Positions 31,935 through 44,034 of a DNA stretch of 64,000 nucleotides are shown here, piece by piece. The stretch is from positions 1 to 64,000 of the forward strand of contig JADDTR010000020.1 of the NCBI GenBank assembly GCA_015345905.1, in the 5' to 3' direction. Made by a program: the position numbers and the translations under genes. Each line of letters starts with the position of its first letter. Within the stretch, counting starts at the first letter, position 1. The notes beneath the pieces were generated by a model. It searched no databases and had not been told where the DNA came from. It saw only the letters and a list, made by a program, of their open reading frames with translations. Source of the DNA: Aotearoamyces nothofagi (Eukaryota; Ascomycota; Leotiomycetes; Leotiales; Tympanidaceae).

Positions 31935-33069
31935 TCACCGAAACTCCATTGCGCCAAAGCATCCACGGTCTTCCACATGCTTTAATTCCAACTGTTGAAA
32001 CCTTGAAGTACAAAATTAGCTGTGCTTTGTGGAGTTGAATGCCTTGGGATCATGTACTTCTCACTCTTCGCGTGGAAGTAAATTCCACTGACAGTGCCTT
32101 GACACTGATTGAAGCAGATATAATAGAAACCTTCAAAGCTAGCGCCGCTTATAGTACGGACTCGATGATCAGGAACAAGAAAGTGTTCTTTCCATCTCAT
32201 AAAGATGTTCTCTCTTTGCCCTAGATTTGGTATGTGTAGATTGCCCTTTCTTGCTTGCTTTTGAAAGGGACGAAAGGCCGAGAATTTAGCCCAATGCTGG
32301 AGATCAACCTTGTCAGTCGACCCCCAGTCTTCGTGTTGTGTAAGGAAAGAGTATTTAGAGCCAATAATTTCGCCTTCGAAGTATGTGGTTAGGGTCGGGT
32401 GGTCTTCTGTCAAGCCTGAGGTATAGGCGTTAGCTAAGAAATAGGCAATTTCAGTCGCCCTTTGGAGTCGCGCTCGCCTTGTATGCGCAAATAGCCACAT
32501 AGGAAAGATTCCCTCATATCCACATGCTTTATTTCAACCTGTACTTCGTATCTCTGGCGTTCGGATTGTTGTGTTCCATGGAACTTACTGCCAGATCGTA
32601 AAAATGAGGAGGGTGAGGATTGTGTTAACTAAACAATATATTTGTTAGTTATTGTGATTGATGCATTGGATCTTAGATATCTTACTCGAACATTGGAGAA
32701 GTCGTAGCTCGTTGACGGCGAGCCACCGATATAGCTGTTCGTCAAAGCAGGCTGTTGCCTCTCCTCTTGCTTGTCGTCCACGCTCACAGGGGTCATAATG
32801 TAATTTACCGGTATTTCTTCATCGATATCCATCTTCTTGTTGTGCTGATCGTCGCTATGATGAGCTTCCGTTGAGCCGACCTCTCCTTGAGACTCTGATA
32901 AAGGAGGCGATGCTTGCTGGTTGACTATCACCGTAACTGCAGAATCGTCACCATGCATGCCATCCATCTCCGATGCCCTCCAAGCACTAGATCTGTCATC
33001 TTCGGGTGGACATGAGGTATGCGAGGCCCTCGACGCATCGATGATCTCGTCACTTGAAGGAGTTGGCAT
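31935..33069 (-). CDS. GID4: Gid4/Vid24 substrate receptor of the GID ubiquitin ligase
   Basis: A 319-residue protein in four exons (32686-33069, 32478-32628, 32058-32415, 31935-32001). The conserved core is complete: FLRSGSKFHGTQQSERQRYE, VQVEIKHVDMRESFLCGYLR, GLTEDHPTLTTYFEGEIIG, FMRWKEHFLVPDHRV, GASFEGFYYICFN, FHAKSEKFQQLELKHVEDRG and CFGAMEFR at the end. Gid4 recognises N-terminal proline degrons on gluconeogenic enzymes such as Fbp1 and delivers them to the GID/CTLH E3 complex when glucose returns. Intron 2 (32416-32477) is GC-AG: its donor is AAG|GCGAGC, with a GCTAAC branch point. The other introns (57 and 56 bases) are GT-AG. The N-terminal 120 residues are acidic, Ser-rich and probably disordered. 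Confidence 0.95.
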
Positions 33070-33525
33070 TGGGTCGCGCGCCGGCGCCGGCCTGGCAAGA
33101 AAGGTAGGAAGGCAAGGCTAATGATTCAGGAGAACAATAATGGAAATGAAGTGAATATCGAGCGATTAGTTCGGCGTTGCCGTCACCGTGCAATGCATAG
33201 TTTGATGGACGATGATAGATTCAGAAACATCGTCCCTAATCGGCGCCAGTCGCTTGCCATCAGCCAATGGGGCGATCTTAAACCCCGCGGGCTCGCGTGC
33301 TTTCGCAGCATCAGCACCCGCAATTTTGATAATGAAAAACTGAGTCTATTTAGACAATCGAATAGATCAATCGGTGCCACAATGTTTTTGGACAGTTCAT
33401 TATGATTTGTTTTGTTCGACCACATGCTAGGTCTTATGCCTTCTGATGACCTTAGTGGTATCAAAAATGCATGCTATAGTGTAACGCCGCGACCCTGAAC
33501 CATACAGAAACGCCATTTTCCAAAC
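33070..33525. other. intergenic
   Basis: 456 bases: promoter side of GID4 and 3' flank of MAGO. No other feature is seen. Confidence 0.5.
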
Positions 33526-34266
33526 TTATATCGGCTTGATCTTGAAGTGCAGAGCTATCAGTGAAAATACCAATGCTTTCAAATCCTGCACAAGATAGTA
33601 GAAGACACGTAATCCTTCCGGATCGGCTGACTCAGTGACATCGACGAGGGATCCAATCTTGGCTGTCTGTAACAATCGGAATCAGCATCTCATTCCTGTA
33701 ATAATTGAAGCTGGAACGTACCTCGAAGGAGATGTGATCATTACCCAACCGGATCTCAAGCTCCTGTCTCCCGTCTTTATTCTTTTGCGGCCACTTGCTG
33801 TCATCTTCCCTGTATCGGCATCAGTCTTGTCTAACCTGTAATTACCACCTCTGGAAAGCTCATACTTCATAATCTCGCTGCTCTTGATGATGCGCTTAAT
33901 CTCATTGATCAGGACGGAGCTGACACACACTTTATTTCGAGTATTGTCAGTCTATTGCTCATATCTTGGGGTAGTAAATGTCACTGCGTACTCTCTTTGC
34001 GAATGAGGGAATCATTTCGGTAATTCGAATTGTTCGCATATCGGGCAGAGGCACTTCGTCCATCGCCCAAGGCTCGGAAGTCGAACTCTACCGACGGTTA
34101 GCAAGACTCTTGAGAATGGCTGCCGTGGGAGAAAAAGGTACCTAAGAATTCATGACCATGTCGACCTTGATGCCCCGAGCTTGAAATAAGAGGTCAGCAT
34201 TAGTCTGAATAAGAGAACGACCACGTACTAGTAGCGGATGTAGAATGGTTCACCAGTGGTAGCCAT
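33526..34266 (-). CDS. MAGO: Mago nashi, exon-junction complex subunit
   Basis: A 154-residue protein in six short exons (34229-34266, 34142-34179, 33992-34087, 33866-33929, 33722-33809, 33526-33666) separated by five introns of 49-62 bases. The spliced product reads [80 protein letters not shown] and ends HFKIKPI, matching Mago proteins over the whole length. Mago pairs with Y14 (RBM8A) and locks eIF4A3 on spliced mRNA; in many fungi it is a nuclear protein retained together with Y14. Intron density is high compared with neighbours. Confidence 0.97.
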
Positions 34267-34689
34267 GATGATAGGAGAGCCACTTGTCAATGTGACAAAG
34301 TATGTAGAGGGGGGTGAGGTGAGCTTCAGCCTTCTAGCCTTCTGGTGTCGCGTCCCTCGAAACTTTTGGCGGGGCAGATAGTCCGCACGTGATCTGAGAT
34401 TTCGCTTATGTCGTGGCTTCACCAAAGCCAACGTGGTTCAAAAGGAGCGTGACGGATATCTGGTACCTTTTGAACAGTTCAATTCCCCTGATGCACACTA
34501 CTGTCAAGGATACGAGTGCTATCAACTACACGCGACTGAGTATTCTACAGGCTTTCACACCTTATTATCTGTCCTGTAGCTCAGAATTACAATAGCAATA
34601 TTCCGCCTACCGCGAGCTGTTTAGCCAGGGACACGAAATTCGAACACCTCCCAGATCTTCCTCCCAGGTCCTGGGAATAGCATTTCACC
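34267..34689. promoter_or_regulatory. bidirectional promoter region, MAGO / SEC26
   Basis: 423 bases between divergent start codons. It should contain both core promoters. No TATA box is obvious. Confidence 0.5.
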
Positions 34690-37600
34690 ATGGCATCCTT
34701 CCTCGAGAGCTCATATAGCTTAGTACATCAAGACAATACCGCAGATGTACCAAGCCTGTCCGATTTGCGCACTCAATTGGAAAAAGGGACAGACGATTCT
34801 AAGGTCGATACTATGAAGCGCATTCTCACAGTTATGCTCAATGGAGACCCAATGCCCCAACTTCTCATGCACATCATCCGTTTTGTGATGCCATCGAAGA
34901 GCAAGACGTTGAAAAAGCTATTATACTTTTACTACGAAATCTGCCCTAAGCTTGATGCCAGCGGGAAGCTTAAGCAGGAGATGATTCTTGTCTGGTGCGT
35001 TGGCTGATATGTCTTATTGTCCAGAACTAATACATCAGCAGTAACGGAATTCGAAACGATCTTCAGCATCCAAACGAATATATTCGAGGAAATACCTTAA
35101 GATTCCTATGCAAACTTCGGGAGGCCGAGCTCATAGAACCGCTGCTATCTTCGGCACGATCTTGTTTAGATCACCGACACGCATATGTCCGAAAGAATGC
35201 TGTCTTTGCCGTAGCATCCATATTCCAACACTCTGAAAGTCTCATCCCTGATGCCCCTGAACTGATCGCGACATTCCTTGAGACGGAAACAGACCACACC
35301 TGCAAGCGCAATGCGTTTGCTGCACTCGTTAGCATTAGCCACGACAAGGCACTTACATACTTGAGTAGTGTTTTCGACGGAATCCCTAATGCGGATGAAC
35401 TAATACAGCTGGTGGAATTGGAGTTCATTAGGAAGGACGCAGTTCAGAATTCACAAAATAAGGTATATCCGGTCTTTGGTCTTCACTTTCCAATAGCTGC
35501 TAATACACGGTAGGCTCGATATTTGAGACTCATCTTTGATCTACTAGAGGCAGGCGCTACCACAGTTGTCTACGAAGCTGCATCTTCTTTAACGGCATTG
35601 ACCAGCAATCCTGTCGCTGTGAAGGCAGCAGCGGCAAAGTTCATCGAACTGAGCATTAAGGAGGCGGATAATAATGTGAAACTCATCGTTCTGGATCGTG
35701 TTGATCAACTGAGGAGGAAAAACCCAGGTATTCTGGATGATCTGACTATGGAGATTCTACGCGTGCTATCTAGTCCTGATATTGACGTTCGTCGGAAAGC
35801 ACTCAACATAGCGCTGGATATGGTATCAAGTAAGAACGTTGAAGACGTTGTACTACTTCTCAAGAAGGAACTTTCCAAAACTGTGGACCAGGAATACGAA
35901 AAGAACAATGAGTATCGACAACTTCTCATTCACTCGATCCATCAATGCGCAATCAAGTTTTCCGAAGTTGCTGCTAGTGTCGTTGACCTCCTGATGGACT
36001 TCATTGCCGACTTTAACAATACCTCCGCTGTCGACGTGATCTCATTCGTGAAAGAGGTCGTGGAGAAATTTCCTAAGCTTAGACCATCCATTGTGGAGCG
36101 GTTGGTATCTACATTGAGCGAGGTCCGAGCCGGCAAGGTCTATAGAGGTGCATTGTGGATAGTTGGCGAATATTCTCTGGAAGCAAATGATATCCGGGAT
36201 GCATGGAAACGGATACGAGCTAGCTTGGGAGAGATTCCTATCCTTGCCTCTGAACAACGTCTCCTTGACGAAGCAGCAGAGGGGCAGGAGGTGCCAAGAG
36301 AGCCCGAGCATATTAATGGTAACGGGAAGCCGGCCGCGCCAACTGGATCTCGAAGGGTCTTGGCCGATGGAACATATGCAACGGAGAGCGCTCTCACGAG
36401 TCAATCTGCTGTTGCAGCTAGATTAGAAGCCGTCAAGGCAGCTCAAAAGCCACCCCTTCGACAGCTCATCTTGGACGGCGACTATTATTTGGCTTCGGTC
36501 CTTTCTTCAACTCTTACTAAACTTGTCATGCGACACTCAGAAATTTCGCCTGATGTCGCACGTACGAACGCTTTGCGAGCTGAAGCCATGTTGATCATGA
36601 TCTCTATCATTCGAGTAGGCCAATCACAATTTGTCAAAGCACCCATTGACGAGGATTCTGTAGATAGAATTATGTCTTGCGTGAGGTCCCTAGCCGAATT
36701 CGCACAGAGGAAGGAACTTGAGACTGTATTCTTGGATGATACGCGAAAAGCGTTCAGAGCGATGGTACAAGTCGAGGAGAAGAAAAGAGCTGCGAAAGAG
36801 GCCGTGGAGAAAGCCAAAACCGCGGTTCAAGTTGACGACGTCGTAGCGATACGCCAGCTCGCTAAGAAGAACGCAGGCGACGGCACAGATGAGATAGAAC
36901 TTGATCTTGAAAAAGCTACTGGCGGGGACTCAGCTGTCGAAGATCTGTCGTCGAAGCTGAGTCGTGTCGTCCAATTGACAGGCTTTTCGGATCCTGTGTA
37001 CGCTGAAGCCTATGTCAAGGTCCATCAATTTGATATCGTTCTTGATGTACTCCTTGTCAATCAGACCACAGAGACACTCCAGAATCTTTCTGTCGAGTTT
37101 GCAACTCTCGGTGATCTCAAAGTGGTCGAGAGACCCACCACACAGAACCTTGGACCTCACGACTTTCAGAATGTCCAATGTACCATCAAGGTTTCATCAA
37201 CAGACACCGGTGTCATATTTGGCAACGTTGTATATGATGGTGCTAGTTCAACAGAGAATAACGTTGTGATTCTCAACGACGTTCATGTTGATATCATGGA
37301 TTATATCCAGCCAGCCACTTGCACGGAAACCCAATTCCGAACTATGTGGACCGAATTTGAGTGGGAGAATAAGGTCAACATCAACTCGAAGGCCAAATCC
37401 TTACGGGACTTCCTAACACAGTTGATGGCATGTACAAACATGAACTGCTTGACGCCAGAGGCTTCATTGAAGGGTGACTGCCAATTCTTAAGCGCGAATT
37501 TGTATGCTCGCAGTGTCTTCGGTACGTAACGATTATATTTCCCAGATATATATAGATCTATATACTAATGATCTATAGGAGAGGATGCGCTCGCCAATCT

Positions 37601-37727
37601 GAGCATCGAGAAAGAGGGCGAAGATGGACCAGTGACTGGTTTCGTGCGCATTAGGAGTAGATCACAGGGTCTGGCGCTAAGCCTTGGCTCACTCAAAGGC
37701 TTGAACAAGGTTGGAGAAATGGCTTGA
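34690..37727 (+). CDS. SEC26: beta-COP, coatomer subunit
   Basis: A 961-residue protein in four exons (34690-34994, 35039-35462, 35514-37521, 37579-37727; introns 44, 51 and 57 bases). The N-terminal adaptin-like HEAT domain includes [20 protein letters not shown] and, across the first junction, [20 protein letters not shown]. The C-terminal appendage region includes [20 protein letters not shown] and [20 protein letters not shown]. The last exon ends [12 protein letters not shown]. beta-COP is part of the COPI F-subcomplex that coats Golgi-to-ER and intra-Golgi vesicles. The length matches yeast Sec26 and human COPB1 (about 955-975). The 44-base first intron is among the shortest in the window. 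Confidence 0.97.
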
Positions 37728-38273
37728 GCTGAGAAGTTGGTAGTAATATTAGGACTACGACCAATTGCTCTCGGTAAAAAGCGTCCTTGGTGAACGATGG
37801 TCACGATAATGACTACGGGCACACTAGATTCCGTCGATGCCGAGCTGAATATATGCGGGATTTGGCAGATGGCATTTGAAAAGTGGCATTAGGGGGTGCA
37901 TGTCTGAATGTTAAAAGCCTCGCTATGAACGGCGCAGAAAACCATTAGGGGTTATGTAGAGCCATGAGGCCGTGCAAATACAGCGAAATAATAGATTGAT
38001 GCTTTTTACATTGTATTACCTAGTGACTATTGTCCGAGCTCACGCCTAAATACTGGGACTTACCTTAGTTTGCGTATCTTTAGTTTCTTTATCTTTAATT
38101 AAAGCTTGTCTTCAGGTACGGATGCCGGCACGGCCGGGTATTTACGGCGTTTGTTCGGGGGTATGCCTTCTCCAATAATAGACCGGACTACCATGAAATG
38201 AAATGTCAGCCGCGAGTGGCTATCAACCTCTGTTGTCTATTAACTTCAAGTATGCTTCAGTCACCAAAGTGCA
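37728..38273. other. intergenic
   Basis: 546 bases between tandem plus-strand genes: 3' UTR of SEC26 then promoter of the sphingosine kinase gene. No repeat or gene is seen. Confidence 0.5.
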
Positions 38274-39958
38274 ATGTCAACATTATCCCCAGCAGTTAAT
38301 AATCCGTTTGTGGATCCGCGAACGGATTCAGAGGATCATGGCACCGACCGAGCATTTGCCGTCGACTCTACTTTGGCTGTCGGGAAGGATGCGTCCTTGA
38401 CCTTGGGCACTGACTCTCTGATCGTATTGGGTGAGTAAACGGCTTATCTGACCCGGTACCTGCAGAATTCTGATATTGTGCAATAGATGAGACTTTCGGA
38501 AAAGCCGACCAAAACAACTGCTGCGGTTTATGGTCTTCAGGTACTTTCCGAACAGATCCCGACCGATATGACTACTCTAGTAACTCCAAAACTGCAGGCT
38601 CAGCGAACACACGCGCGATCCCATTCTATAACGTCCTATGGGCAGAGCTCTCCGAATCCGACATTATAATCAACTATGCTCTTTCAATTTCGAAAATGGT
38701 TGTCCGTGCAACCGTCATGACCTACCCTTTAGAAGCCCAACTCCGAGGCCAGGCTGCTATATGGATTAATAAGCTACTGGATCGATCATATGGCGAAGCG
38801 CAAAAGCAAAAGAGGGCAAAGGTGCTCGTGAACCCACATAGTGGTAAAGGGAGTGCTGAGAAATGGTATTATCGAGATATCGAACCAATTCTTGCCGCTG
38901 CTAAGTGTAGCATTGATATGGTAAAAACGACCCATAGCGGCCAAGCTGTAGAAATAGCAGAGAAGCTGGACATCGAGGCCTTCGATGTAATTATGGCATG
39001 CTCTGGTGACGGCTTACCACACGAAGTATTGAATGGACTTGGAAAGCGTCCGGACGCGAAGAGGGCCCTAGGCAAGATTGCTGTGGTCCAGATGCCATGC
39101 GGCTCTGGGAATGCCATGAGTGCAAACTTAACCGGGACAGACAGTGCCAGCATGGCTGCATTAGTATCTATCAAAGGAGTTCCAACGCCTCTGGATCTGG
39201 TCTCCATCACTCAGGGTACTACGCGAACACTGTCATTCTTGTCCCAATCTGTCGGCATCGTTGCAGAGTCTGATCTCGCAACTGAGCACTTGCGATGGAT
39301 GGGGCAGGCTCGGTTCACCTACGGCTTCTTAGTGAGACTCTTCCGAAAGACAGTCTATCCTTGTGATATATCTGTTAAGGTGGCAATTGGTGATAAAGCC
39401 TCAATCAAGGAACATTATCGTAAAGAAGTAGCAAGCCATGTGCCTACAGCCGAACGCCGGGGTAACAGAAAGACGGATGATGACGATGATGCTTCCGCCA
39501 GCAGTGGGGGAAGCGGGAGTGAACAAGGTCTTCCGCCTCTAAGATATGGTACGATCAACGATAAGGTTCCAGGAGGGTGGGAAACAATACCTGGCGACAC
39601 GATGGGGAATTTCTATTGCGGAAACATGGCCTATATGGCGACTGGCGCCAACTTCTTCGCATCTTCACTCCCAAACGATGGGTGTATGGATCTTATATGC
39701 ATCGATGGCAACATTAGTCGAATAAAGGCTGTTCAGCTCATGCTCTCTATCGACACCGGAACCTTCTTCGACATGCCTCTTGTTAGTTATCGGAAAGTCA
39801 CAGCATATCGAATAACTCCGAAAAGTAAAGGCGACGGTTACATTAGTATTGATGGCGAGCGTGTGCCTTTTGAGCCGTTCCAAGCAGAAATCCACCGAGG
39901 ACTGGGCACAACTCTTTCAAAAAATGGGCACACGTACGAAGCGCCGGGTCCTGTATGA
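38274..39958 (+). CDS. LCB4: sphingosine/long-chain base kinase
   Basis: A 542-residue protein in two exons (38274-38430, 38487-39958; intron 56 bases). The diacylglycerol-kinase-type catalytic domain has the phosphate loop VLVNPHSGKGSAEKW (from about residue 166), CSGDGLPHEVLNGL (from about 224), PCGSGNAM, then FLSQSVGIVAESDLATEHLR and SIDGERVPFEP. It phosphorylates long-chain sphingoid bases to their 1-phosphates in sphingolipid signalling, at cytosol-facing membranes. An acidic/Ser loop (DDDDDASASSGGSGS) interrupts the domain, as in fungal Lcb4/5. Bases 38541-38597 (57 bases, GTACTT...CTGCAG) have intron-like ends but are also open in frame, so a 523-residue spliced form is possible. The symbol follows yeast; Lcb4 and Lcb5 cannot be told apart here. 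Confidence 0.93.
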
Positions 39959-40169
39959 GCTTTGATTTCACCTGGAGTTTCAAAAGGTCTTTTCTTTTAA
40001 GTCCTAGCATCATGATACCCAGATTTCTGAGAAGTACTGCTGTCCATGAAGTATGGAAGATTTCTTTTCTTGTCTCTCTCTCTTTGTTTTGTATAATAGA
40101 ACAGTAAATTGTCCTCCAGCCTGAACGCCATGCCGTATGAAGCACTTGTGAACTCATAACTCGTGACAT

Positions 40170-40955
40170 TCAATCTTCAATACCTCCCCACCCCTCATCC
40201 TCCTCAGAGGGCTTGTCCTCAGCCTTCTTCTCATTGCCTGGTAACCGTTCATCCTCCAACGCCTCCTTAGACTTTATCCTTACAGCTTTAGTGGGACTCT
40301 GCTTCCATAAAGTGCGCAGGGGGTCTAGCAATTTATCTAGTGGTACACCCTGGCCTTCCAGAGCTCCGGACTTTTCCAGCTCATCAATATAGATATCAAT
40401 AACATGATATCTCATTCCGTTGGGCAATTTCATGTCATCGACATTTAAAGGCACCTCTTGCAAAAGCGCCAAATGCTCATCCACATTCGCCTCTTCCCAT
40501 GCATTAGCCTGCATCAGCGCAAACGTGGCGCCCAGATATCTTCTCGTCAGGAGCAAGAATTTCTCCATCCTTAGCACATCGATGTTTGTCCATTCCCTTG
40601 CCATTGTCTGCCAAAACGCGCGGAGGAATGGAATTGTGTTCGCCTTTGGAATTATCGATGCAAGAGACGCCAGCGACGAGGCCAAAGCTTGCTGCGTCAG
40701 CGGCCGGTCGGACATCCACATGCAGTAGAAGAGCCCCTTCCACAGCTTCATCAGATCCAGATGTGTGAGCGTGCGGCGCCCAGAGAGATACGTGCGCAGC
40801 GACGCAAGAGCAGCATCGCGGGTCGGTCGGTCTATGGAAAAGTCAGTCAGCGAACAGACGAAATAATCAGACTGTTTACGGCGCTAGAGAGGCCGCGACA
40901 TACCATTCGCAGCAAGCTGCTTCACGAAGGGCGTTTGTTGGATGTCGGACGCCAT
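40170..40955 (-). CDS. RRP1: Rrp1/Nop52-type ribosome biogenesis protein
   Basis: A 237-residue protein in two exons (40904-40955, 40170-40831; intron 72 bases). The spliced N-terminus TPFVKQLAANDRPTRDAALA and then LDLMKLWKGLFYCMWMSDRP are the hallmark of the Rrp1/Nop52 family. A helical repeat domain follows (VLRMEKFLLLTRRYLGATFA; LPNGMRYHVIDIYIDELEK) and an acidic tail ends DEGWGGIED. Rrp1 acts in the nucleolus in 27S pre-rRNA processing for the 60S subunit. It is convergent with the sphingosine kinase gene, with 211 bases between stops. Confidence 0.94.
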
Positions 40956-41641
40956 GTTGTGGATTGTATGGGAGGATATCGAGGCCGCAGGAAATTCTAT
41001 CTCAGATTGCAAGAGCCAGGCTAAATTTCTCAGCCTGGCAGAGAAAAATATAAGGTTGCGCTATGGGCGGGAGGGGTGCATTAGCGGCGGGAAGAATATC
41101 GCCAGGTTGGCTCCTGCTCTTCTTCCCCCCTCGAAGCTTTCTTTGGACATGTCTACAGAATGGATGGAATCGTCTAGTTTGCAGACGCTGGAAGTCGTGC
41201 TTAAACTGTTTGAGATAGATGTGAGTTTATTATCTGCCGGGTCCTATTTGAATTAACACAGAGACCGGCGAGCTGGCTTCGCTGAGAGCATCACTTTTAC
41301 GCTCATACTCCTTTCTGTATGGAGTGGCCAACCTTCATGTGTACGTTGGCAGACAAGAACTAGATCTTTGAAGGGCCTCATTACAAATAGTCCGCTATGT
41401 CATAATGCTTCACACTGGTCCCATTGCTGATATATAATGTCATTGTTCCCGTCGACCCTTCGTGGACAAGACTTACTCAGACGGTAGCGGGAAGCGGATA
41501 GATTGAAGCTCAAAGGGCACGCGGTCAAAGATCGCCACAGTGTATATAAGACTCTTGAAATACCCAGTCTATAGCCCAGTTTAAGTTTTAATACCATTTA
41601 AATCCAAAATCTAACTTGGACTTGAGGAATACTTGAGGAAT
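40956..41641. promoter_or_regulatory. bidirectional promoter region, RRP1 / H3K9 methyltransferase
   Basis: 686 bases between divergent start codons. A short frame from 40942 overlaps the RRP1 start on the other strand and has no domain; I treat it as noise. Confidence 0.45.
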
Positions 41642-43010
41642 ATGGCAAGGACGGAGAGAACAGCGCCAGGGCCGACACTAGTGATATTAGCGCCATGTCG
41701 CGTAAACACGAATACCCCAAATTGCCCGAATTACTTGCATCGCGTCGAACTGTCTTTACCTCATCAGCCTTGCGATGCTAGAAGTATGGAGAGCATGGAG
41801 GATCGTCACCGTCGATACCACGGTACCGTGCTTGTAAGTTGGCGTGCTCAATACCAAGCGACACGGCCAGTACTGATTTTGTTTTAGCCGTGGACTTTCC
41901 CGAATCTATCCACGGGGATGCCTCGTCGCAAGACGCTGAGCAGATCAAGTTCTACCTCTGGTGCCTTCCTCGAGCCTCTTTATTGCGACCCGCATAAGAA
42001 AACCCTCACCAAAGAACAGATTGAAAAGGAGAAGGGGCCATGCCAGTACTGCCAATTGGAGCGATTCCCGACTCACAGAAGATATCCTATCACCATTACG
42101 AACAATGTGGACTCGGCAACCCTCCCAACAAACTTCAGGTTTATAAATGAATCGATCCTATGCGATGGTGTTGAGGCTGCAGACGACGACTTTAAGACTG
42201 GTTGCAGCTGTCGTAATGATGAAGAGTGCCTGTACAGCGGATGCAACTGTCTTGAGGACATAGACGTGGTAGAAGTCAAGAGGGGTCGGAGGAAAAAGAT
42301 AAACGCATATACTTCCAGCGGACCTCAGACACAATGCTTGCGCAAAGAAATGCTTGAATCCAGAGACCCGATATATGAGTGCCATGAAAAGTGCAAGTGC
42401 ACGAGAGCGTGTGTGAACCGTGTGGTCGAGAGAGGTCGTCGGGTACCGTTGGAAATCTTCCGGACTTCGAATGGAAGAGGCTGGGGTATGTCAATTGCCA
42501 CTCGATCCCCGCTGTTCTAGACTAAGTGTACTAGGTGTTCGGTCGAGCGTTGATATCCAGGAAGGACAGTTCGTCGATAGATATGTTGGCGAAATCATTA
42601 CCGCAACTGAGGCCCAAAGCCGTCGGGAGGACTCCGATATAGCTCAACGCAAGGACGTCTATCTGTTCGCCCTTGACAAATTCTCTGATCCAGAAAGCAT
42701 GGATCCACGACTCGCTGGGCCGCCACTTGAATGTGACGGAGAATTCAAGGCAGGACCAACACGATTTATAAACCATTCCTGTGCACCCAATCTTCGCATT
42801 TTCGCTCGGGTTGGTGATCTTGCCGACAAGCACGTCCACGACCTAGCTTTCTTCGCAATCCGTCGGATTCCAGCTGGCGAGGAGCTCACGTTTGACTACG
42901 TTGATGGTGTGGACAGCGATTTCGTGGCGGAGACTAAGGATATGAATAAGCGCCAGGAGATGACCCGTTGCCTTTGCGGCTCCAAGCGGTGCCGTGGATA
43001 TCTCTGGTAG
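41642..43010 (+). CDS. DIM-5/Clr4-type histone H3K9 methyltransferase
   Basis: A 421-residue SET-domain protein in three exons (41642-41833, 41888-42485, 42535-43010; introns 54 and 49 bases). The pre-SET domain has the triangular zinc-cluster cysteines (GPCQYCQLERF; CDGVEAADDDFKTGCSCRND; YSGCNCLED; ECHEKCKCTRACVNRVV). The SET core has GVRSSVDIQEGQFVDRYVGE, RFINHSCAPNLRIF (NHSC..N motif) and GEELTFDYVDG. The post-SET has RCLCGSKRCRG. No chromodomain is seen, as in Neurospora DIM-5 and unlike Clr4. It should deposit H3K9 trimethylation, the mark that seeds heterochromatin and DNA methylation over AT-rich repeats in filamentous ascomycetes. The N-terminal start is uncertain: ATGs at 41786 and 41918 are also in the spliced frame. 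Confidence 0.93.
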
Positions 43011-44034
43011 GGACAGGATGGCTCAGGGTATAGCATAGCAAGGAGTTTGTGGGCATTTAGACTACTAGCATAAGGGAGGAGTTAGATACCCCATGGCGGC
43101 ATTATGATTGCATCTTGCGGAATTACAAGGAACGCAGACGAGAGAGCACACACATCTTCACGAGGGACGGCGAGGCGGCCCGTTCGTTGAATGCAGAGTT
43201 GCTTTCCTCCTCGTGACCGTAAATACAGACTACTTGTGACCACGGCTAGATTAATGCCAATTGTGACCCTGGGCTCCAAATTTCGAGGCCGTGCTGGTGG
43301 GAGAAAAGATAAGAGAGATACGGCATCAAGCGGCGGTCAGCGGATGGCCAACATGAGGGGCCACGCATGGTGCCAGCGATGGCGACGACCTCCAAAGGGA
43401 TGCTGCCAAGGGGGATTTCTGAGACAGAACAGAACTGCTGACTCGCCGCAGGCTCAAAGGTGACGATAGGGGCGGGGAGAGAGAAGAGATAAGCTGCCCC
43501 AGAATCGAGATAACAGACGCCGCTTGGCGAGCCGGGGAGCCGGGGGGCCGCGGAGCCGGTCACATGTGACAGTCTGACAGAGGGAAAGGCCGAAGCCCTA
43601 TCGCATCGCCATCGGAATGGAAAGCAATCGGCGCCGGCATTCTCAGCACAGACCAAGGCACTTCGACTTTGCTGCTCTGCGAACCCGACCCCCAACACCA
43701 ATCGTCTGTGATCCTTGCATTGCGTCTCGAGCGAGCAGGAACGGAACATTTTGCCCCCATCCCCGTCCTCGTCCTCGTTCTTTCTTTTCTTCTCCTTCGT
43801 CTCATTGACAACCACCAGCATCTTTGCCCTATTCACTATCGCTGAGCATGTATATCTCCTACTAGCACTCTGTCCGTATTCTTCTTCATTCCGTGGGTGC
43901 AAGACCACATACCAGAGCATCTTGTTGCCGCTGCCCGCAGCGTGCACAGACATTCGTTGAGAAGGGTCATTACGAAGCATCCTGCCGTACGATATACCAT
44001 TTCACAGCTCCGCGCACCACATGCGTGGTGAGCC
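43011..44034. other. 1.0 kb intergenic
   Basis: 3' flank of the methyltransferase and promoter/5' UTR of the UBTD-type gene. A short GGGGAGCCGGGGGGCCGCGG run lies at about 43532-43551. No gene is supported. Confidence 0.5.

Noticed and set aside
43246-43980. 244-codon minus-strand frame upstream of the UBTD gene
   Set aside because: No domain or convincing codon pattern, and it covers the promoter/5' UTR of a conserved gene on the other strand.
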